The notes under the pieces were generated by a model. The model saw nothing but the letters and a program-made list of their open reading frames with translations. It did no database searches and was not told the DNA's origin. Below, one piece after another: positions 59,401 to 64,000 of a stretch of 64,000 nucleotides of DNA. The position numbers and the translations under genes were made by a program. The first letter of the stretch is position 1; each line of letters opens with the position of its first letter. This stretch comes from Diphasiastrum complanatum (lineage: Eukaryota > Streptophyta > Lycopodiopsida > Lycopodiales > Lycopodiaceae): positions 53,609,538-53,673,537 of the forward strand of contig CM055103.1 of the NCBI GenBank assembly GCA_029204225.1, in the 5' to 3' direction.

Positions 59401-60422
59401 ATGATCCCACTCTTTACATTAAGTTTGATGATGTTGGTATTGTAATTTTACTCATTTATGTAGATGACATCATCATTAGTGGAAATAGTGTTGATGGTAT
59501 TGAAAAAATCAAGATAGATCTATCCTTAGAGTTCAAGATGGTAGATCTAGGGTGTCTTCACTTCATCTTAGGCATAGAAGTACTTAGAGGGTCTGATTTT
59601 ATCTTTATAAGTCAAGTAAACTATGCTCAAAGTCTTTTGAATAAGTTTAAGATGGAAGTATGCAAAAGTGTTGACACACCAATGGAGCAAGATGTAAAAG
59701 TGCCAAATGAAGATGATGAAAGATCCTTCATGGACATCACTTTGTTTAGGCAACTTATAGGTTCCTTAATGTGGATCACTATAACTAGACCAGATCTTAG
59801 CTTTAGTGTATGTAGGTTGAGCCAATCCATGCAAAAGCCATTGAATATCCATTGGAAAAAGGCTAAGAGGATTCTAAGATACATCTCAGGTACATTGGAT
59901 TTTGGGATTCTATATAGAGGAGATGTGATTAACCCTCATGCATTTAGTGATTCAGATTTTGCAGGGGACAAGAGGGATAGGAAATCAACAAGTGCCTATT
60001 CAACTTTCATAGGAGAAGGTGTGGTTTCATGGCTTTCAAAAAAGCAAGAAACTATATCTCTATCTTCAACCGAGGCCGAGTACAAAGCTTTGACAACCAC
60101 TACAAAGGAGGTACTTTGGATCAAGAGATTATTGGTGGAACTAAAGATCATGGATTCAGAGGAGGCACCAATCATCTACAATGACAATATATCAGCCCAA
60201 CACCTTGCATCTAACCCAATCTTCCATGCAAGATCTAAGCACATTGAGATATGCCATCACTTTGTGAGAGAAATGGTGCAAGCCAAGGAGATTGCTTTGG
60301 AGCATGTTCCAAGCAATGAATGTGTATCTGATCTACTTACTAAACCACTTCAAAAGACACCTTTTATGAAGTTCAGATCATCACTTGGAGTGATTAGTAA
60401 AGCAATGATTGAACCAAGCTAG
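56454..60422 (+). CDS. Copia-D gag-pol polyprotein (intact)
   Basis: A single frame of 1,322 codons makes all proteins of the element, cut apart by its own protease. Gag (UBN2 type) is 1-240 (NYSIWKVRMESIMIMQD). The zinc knuckle CYYCSKMGHYASEC is 256-269. The protease active site is Asp314 in WWIDSGASSHM. GAG-pre-integrase HHCC is about 455-500 (LWHKRLGHVN; CEACALSKAH). The integrase triad is Asp511, Asp573 and Glu609, with the exact 35-residue spacing. RT starts near 845 (WVFKLKLNANGSVNKHK) with catalytic YVDD at 1002-1005. RNase H has SDSDFAGDKRDRKSTSAY and Glu1207 or Glu1209 in SSTEAEYKAL, and ends KHIEICHHFVREM...LLTKPLQ. No stop or frameshift. All key residues are present. The ATG at 56454 is the first in the frame with the family's gag start. 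Confidence 0.97.
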   Translation: MASINVYLLDTNERLNKTNYSIWKVRMESIMIMQDLMEIVNGKEGEPIHPQEKAKYIKRCNVALHCIKMNVANELLREVGDCTLAQDAWETLQKVYESKNQTRMLALKNQIYRSYQKKGESAHTFVLRVKELNKELAFIGDPIKDEELVQLILNGLSFEFDNLVQGYAIMGKLPILEELQGTLMAEESRRSQMQERMDRLSIQGGDDQALFTKGKGKSKGKGSTFKKSTNLEDQEGPPKASPSTTKVKKDKSKVKCYYCSKMGHYASECFKRKQDQSQANMSKEEEEESSHKDSLMMSIFSSTSFKGEDPWWIDSGASSHMTSKREFFSSLLSYDGPIKSIYTANDEACKIEGVGSIPLFLGSSKKIDIEGVLYIPTITKNLLSVGQMVDNGFNVDFASNECFIKKKGKIVAKGTRLGKLYKLDAFVDTNVVMLAEKSKISTFTLWHKRLGHVNSGSMEAMIKEEYALGLPRSIGKEDKVCEACALSKAHKKVFPNSITKSSHPLELIHSDVHIASTKSNGGSSMFLTFIDDYSRYCWVFLLSFKSQVFDTFVKFKLFVEKHHNHSIKILRSDNGGEFISNEFKAFCEEEGIKKETSCPYTPQQNGVAERRNRTLCECSKALRLDACLSKSFWGESLVCANYLMNRVSCKAIEGKTPYEMLYGKKPNLNHLKVFGCICYVHVPLETRTKEDPSSTRGIMLGYASSSKGYKVYLPSLNKFVVSRDVIFDEHHMHMLEEGSSAPTIKKKMAEEQDLGFEEELMEEQAPNPPITPRRYSRAKVEPSRLTYQGKGQQVEGISSTSYALSSFEEPSNVEDALNSKEWYKAMLDEYDALIENETWLLVERPQRNVIGCKWVFKLKLNANGSVNKHKARLVAKGYAQERGIDYEETFTPVAKMVTIRLIIALASHFGWILCQMDVSNAFLNGFLEEDIYMEQPQGFIKHGMEKKVCHLQISIYGLKQASRSWNSRLHCYLISLSFVQSEYDPTLYIKFDDVGIVILLIYVDDIIISGNSVDGIEKIKIDLSLEFKMVDLGCLHFILGIEVLRGSDFIFISQVNYAQSLLNKFKMEVCKSVDTPMEQDVKVPNEDDERSFMDITLFRQLIGSLMWITITRPDLSFSVCRLSQSMQKPLNIHWKKAKRILRYISGTLDFGILYRGDVINPHAFSDSDFAGDKRDRKSTSAYSTFIGEGVVSWLSKKQETISLSSTEAEYKALTTTTKEVLWIKRLLVELKIMDSEEAPIIYNDNISAQHLASNPIFHARSKHIEICHHFVREMVQAKEIALEHVPSNECVSDLLTKPLQKTPFMKFRSSLGVISKAMIEPS

Positions 60423-60426
60423 ATAG

Positions 60427-60436
60427 TGAGGAGGAG
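60427..60436 (+). other. Copia-D polypurine tract
   Basis: TGAGGAGGAG lies directly before the 3' LTR, five bases after the gag-pol stop; it primes plus-strand DNA synthesis. Confidence 0.9.
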
Positions 60437-61118
60437 TGTTAAAAATTCACAATTCTAGCTTGACTAGTTTTGGTCATATGACTTGTAAATAGTTAGATGG
60501 TCATGATGTGGCTTGTCACACGTGCCAAATAGCATAGGATTCCATTCATAAGGATGTTCTCAAGTAGACCTAAGTGTTAGGACCTTTGGAATGAGTCCAA
60601 ATTATGCTTAGATACAAGGGAGAAAAAATAGGAGCTATTTTTGGTAATTTTTGCATTGTTGAGGGATCTCCAAGATTCCAACCCTAACTTGGTAGGGATG
60701 AAAGATCCACCAAAATTAGCATTAGGTATAGGTTTAGGGCTACTCATACCTGCCCAAAACCGTGATGGATCATGTATATATAGGTGATGATATCTCACCA
60801 AAATCAATCAAGCAATTTCATGTTTTTTCTCTCATAATGGTGCAATTGCTCTCTATGTTCATAATTGTTTGAGTACTTGTGATTACTAATGATTATAGGA
60901 TTGAATGTAGGTCTGGTGTACAGTACTCAGACTGTGGGAGGCCGTACTTTCACACGTGTGAATCCTTCTTCAAGGATTTGGGCCATTTAGTGAGGTTCAA
61001 GCATAGGTTTTTGATGGATTTTGATGGTTCAACTTGTGCTAATCTTATGAAATCATAATCTATTGTTTTCCTCATCATTTCAAGTGTTTTAGGATCCTTA
61101 TTTGCTGTAATTTTTACA
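60437..61118 (+). repeat. Copia-D 3' LTR
   Basis: 682 bases. It differs from the 5' LTR by one inserted base (atacctgccc against atactgccc) and one substitution (gtgaatcc against gtgaagcc). Followed by CTCTG, the right target-site copy. Confidence 0.97.
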
Positions 61119-61179
61119 CTCTGTTTTATCATCTTCAGATTGTGAAGCTCCTCATTTACTTTTCTAGCTCGGCCAACTC

Positions 61180-61653
61180 TGTGATCAGTTTAGTTGAGCA
61201 GGTATGGGAGCTTGAAAGCCTGAATGTGTGTGGTAATCTTGCAGATCACATGGTTGGTTATGTTTACGCATATTTAGAGAGGAAGAACAGGCGTTCGATG
61301 TGCAAGCTTTAGGTGGACGCTTTTATGCAGGTCGTGCTATTAATGTGCATTTTTCTCTTCTGACGGACTTTAGAAAATCGACTTGTCCCCAGTACAAAGA
61401 AAATACTTGCAATCGTGGATTGTCCAATAGTACGCATGTCAAGAAAATCAACATGAATTTAGGGAGGCTTTTTGGAAGCCACAAAAGGCATGGGCGCAGT
61501 AGCCATAATAGAGGTAGAAGCTTGAGTCCTCGCAGAGACTATGAAAGACATGAAAAGCACCACAGAGGTGGCCACCGCAGTCATGATGCGTATTTCCAAC
61601 CGCTAGTAGAGGTTTTGCTCAAGCTATCTACAGTTTTATTTTCAACGGAGTAA
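61180..61653 (+). pseudogene. U2AF35 (U2AF small subunit) pseudogene
   Basis: U2AF35 recognises the AG of the 3' splice site and carries a UHM/RRM domain between two CCCH zinc fingers, then an RS tail. Here the second half survives: part of the RRM ([17 protein letters not shown]), [18 protein letters not shown] and [19 protein letters not shown], then an RS-like tail ([18 protein letters not shown]). One-base deletions near 61207 and 61273 break the frame, and one finger Cys is lost after CNRG. The first zinc finger and the start are absent. There is no intron, which fits either a retrocopy or the intronless plant gene structure. It begins about 60 bases after Copia-D. Confidence 0.88.
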
Positions 61654-63439
61654 AGTAGGTTGCTCTTATATCCTTCTCACTTGCAGTCTAGGATGTACAG
61701 GGTCTAATGAATGTTGCTAAATGAGAGGTTCAAGTGCTTCTAACTGCACCGGATGGTCTGAAATACACGAAGGTTTTTTTTAGTTTCTTTTCTATGCTGT
61801 TGTTAGGAACAGTGAACACTGAGATTATTAAATATTCAAGTTCTCAAATTTTTCTCGATCAGGAGCTAACTGAGTAGAACCTTACAATTGTGAATCCCTT
61901 GCAGCTAGATTGATTTTCAAATAGCCTTTAAATGTGTGTGATGGTTTGTATTCCCTGTCTTTTACACTCAAATCAAAATTGTAGTGCTGTCAAGTATCTG
62001 GCATCTGCTGTATGAGATAGTTGATTAATGACCAGAGGAGTTTTAAGATGGTTTCAAACGCATTCCAAAAATTAGTGCAAAAATAATACTTCTCACCGCA
62101 GGCTGAATCTACATCCTTAATAGTTGGACTGCAATGACTGCAATTTAGTGTATTTTTATATCGCAACATTCGTGTACGATTTGGATTGCCTTGATAACGA
62201 TCCCAGAAGCAGCAGTTCATTTGACTTAACAATATATATAATCAATGAGGCGTTCTTCGAAGACATTACAATTTACAAAGATACTCACAAGTAGCCTATT
62301 TCGTGCATTGCCACCGCACGAGATCTGAAGAAGTACACTGATCTTCATGGCAGAGTAAATTCAGGTAGCCCTCTCCCTGACAACACCACCTTGAACTCTG
62401 GGATTGCAGTGAGCTTGATTTCTTTGGTGAAAGGTTGATTCTTTAATGTTTTCTACTTATGCAGAGTTTTGTGTGCCAGCTATGCAGAATAGCTCACTGC
62501 CATACCCATGGGACTATGCATAGGTTAAACTAAGTTGCATGTTTATCATCATGCATCTGGTCAAATTTTAGTCTTTGTCTGTTTAACTGAATTTGAAATC
62601 GTGCCATGATAGGGATCTGAAGCTCACAACCTACCGACGGACAAAGAGAAAGGCTTTCTGAAGATCGTAGAGATCGCTCTTGGACGAGTATTCATAGTGC
62701 CCCTTAAAAGCTACACACATACACACACAAGGTTTGAACCTTTTGGCTGACAGCCTTGAGGTTTGCATACTGTGTTTCAACTACATTTTTATTTTTTGGG
62801 TGATTTATGTCTGTAGTTTGACGTAAGTTTCCTATTTGATTGCAGATAGGCACTATGTTTTGGGGCTATGAAACTTTTATTATGCAAAATCAACTGATGA
62901 TTTTGTAATTACTTTCCTCTTTTAAACAAGATACAAAGACTAATTAGCTACACATCGCTTTCCTGTAATACTAGAACAGGGAATATATAATGCTTAGAAA
63001 CCACTTTAACTGGTTTTTTTTGTATGTATAGAAAATGCAAAGAGGATATCTGCTAAGGTTGGTCTTGGTGCATTTTTTGATGATCTTGACAAGTTACAAA
63101 TTTGAAGTTGTAATGTGGGGTTGTTTGAAGGATTTATTTGAGCAGCCTTCTCAAGTGAGCTTCCTCATGTGACATTCTATTTGAGATGACTTTGTTCATG
63201 CATCTCAATAATCTATCTAAACTGACTAGATGTAATGAGCAGCACGAGGCTTGTGTTCTTTAGGTAGTCTTAAGATCTGTGCTTGACAACCTTCCAAGGC
63301 CTTTTCAACTGAGCAGTCTTTTTTCTTCTAAAGGCAATCCTTTGTTTTTACAATGTTAAACAAGAACTCATGAGCCCCCCTTAGTGGAGGCTTGAGCTTT
63401 GAGTTACCACCACATGTATCAATCCAAGGTCGTCTTCAC
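61654..63439. other. Flank of U2AF35 pseudogene; no gene assigned
   Basis: AT-rich with short coding-like islands: 62628-62722 reads SEAHNLPTDKEKGFLKIVE in one plus frame, and 62240-62350 has another, neither assignable. They may be exons of a decayed neighbour gene. A CA microsatellite lies at about 62712-62729. Confidence 0.4.
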
Positions 63440-63540
63440 TTCTTTGAAAATCATAATCCAAAGGGTGAATTGATAGAAACAAAAGAATCTTTGGAGCAAC
63501 TCATATGAGTTGTGGCTCCACTATCAATATACATGACTAC
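63440..63540 (-). pseudogene. Copia protease scrap (minus)
   Basis: The minus strand reads MYIDSGATTHMSCSKDSF, the Copia protease active-site motif (DSGA with the following HM), then SINSPFGL and a stop. Only about 30 codons can be followed; no gag or pol neighbours were found in the window. Confidence 0.75.
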
Positions 63541-63690
63541 TTTTCTATGGGATGTAATATAACAAAATTTGGGGTAACACATTCTTTTTTGAAGATTTTT
63601 TTGTTCTTAATTTGAGCGTTATGACAACTTTTCTATGGGATGCAATATAAGAAAGTTTGTGTAATGCATTTAGATTATGCTATGTGATCT
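63539..63690. repeat. 88-bp tandem duplication, diverged
   Basis: acttttctatgggatg starts at 63539 and again at 63627, followed by similar yaatataa(c/g)aaa(a/g)ttt. The second copy diverges after about 60 bases. Confidence 0.7.
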
Positions 63691-64000
63691 ATTTAAGTGC
63701 AATTGACCTTATGCCATATTTATTGTGATTTAAATTTAATTTATGGATCACTTGTAATTTGTTGTGACCCTTGTTGTATTTCCTTGTAATGGATGAGAAT
63801 ATTGGGCAGTTTTCTGTTTTGGGCTTGCTTCTAATCATCCACAATCAAAACCCATTCTATGACGATAAGCTAGGTTGAATGACTAAATGAAATTGATTAT
63901 GTCAAGGGATTGGATGTGTTTTATCTTAAATTTCACATTATTAAATTGTTCAAAAACAGCTGCACATTTTCATGATCTAAATATTTTTGAATTGTTGCAA
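63691..64000. other. No gene seen
   Basis: AT-rich end of the window with no recognised feature. Confidence 0.5.

Larger units (their letters stand above)
54962..61118 (+). mobile_element. Copia-D, complete Ty1/Copia retrotransposon
   Basis: All parts are present: 5' LTR 54962-55642, primer binding site 55643-55654, gag-pol 56454-60422, polypurine tract 60427-60436, 3' LTR 60437-61118, and a perfect 5-bp target duplication CTCTG (54957-54961 and 61119-61123). LTRs differ at two places only (one base inserted near 60750, one G/T change near 60963). Because LTRs are identical when inserted, this is recent. The order gag-protease-integrase-RT-RNase H in one frame is that of TNT1-like plant Copia. 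It is probably capable of moving. Confidence 0.97.

Noticed and set aside
62628-62722. Possible PARP-like segment
   Set aside because: Only about ten residues vaguely fit and no catalytic motif is present.

Overview
This window looks like nuclear DNA from a land plant with a large, retrotransposon-packed genome. The evidence is the dense nesting of Ty1/Copia and Ty3/Gypsy LTR elements primed by initiator-Met tRNA, plus plant-type gene pieces (phospholipase D alpha C2 domain, U2AF35, hAT transposase) and a plant-like mitochondrial ribosomal protein gene. I cannot name the species. I see no bacterial operon, CRISPR array, tRNA or rRNA.

Layout: 0.3-2.6 kb is a decayed minus-strand Copia with palindromic and tandem repeats beside it. 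3.7-6.7 kb is the 3' part of a plus-strand Gypsy (RNase H edge, integrase, long 3' region with a degenerate extra ORF). 6.7-12.8 kb is a minus-strand Copia ('A') whose 3' LTR was split by a second, plus-strand Copia ('B'); the 5-bp target duplication of B is still readable. 12.8-15.8 kb is a minus-strand Gypsy gag with a 249-bp foldback. 15.8-24.1 kb is a mosaic of Copia fragments (E, F and scraps) around a Gypsy pol broken into two opposite-facing halves. 24.1-28.5 kb holds hAT transposase remnants and a phospholipase D pseudogene. 28.5-33.4 kb is an AT-rich, C-over-G skewed tract without genes. 33.4-34.7 kb is a minus-strand Copia RT-RNase H fragment.

The one convincing intact cellular gene is at 35,934-36,329 (+): a 131-residue mitochondrial ribosomal protein mL54 (MRPL37 family), with a GA-rich leader and a cluster of GATACC/GGTATC motifs upstream. 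From 36.3 to 47.4 kb I see only AT-rich repeats and microsatellites, including a TA tract of 172 bases.

47.4-52.4 kb is a Copia ('C') with both LTRs. It keeps a gag with one stop and a 620-codon second ORF whose last ~280 codons replace RT and RNase H with sequence I do not recognise. 53.0-53.9 kb is a decayed cellular gene fragment, and 54.0-54.5 kb is a minus-strand acidic-tail gene fragment with plausible splice sites. 54,962-61,118 is a complete Copia ('D') with near-identical LTRs, a perfect CTCTG target duplication, primer binding site, polypurine tract and an uninterrupted 1,322-codon gag-pol. It looks recently active and sits just upstream of a U2AF35 pseudogene (61.18-61.65 kb). The window ends in AT-rich sequence with a Copia protease scrap.

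Most 'genes' here are parts of mobile elements: LTRs drive transcription, gag packages RNA, protease matures the polyprotein, RT/RNase H copy RNA and integrase inserts the copy. Only D appears able to do all of this. A, B, F and Copia-1 have lost the middle of pol but kept at least one terminus; C keeps both LTRs but lost RT/RNase H.
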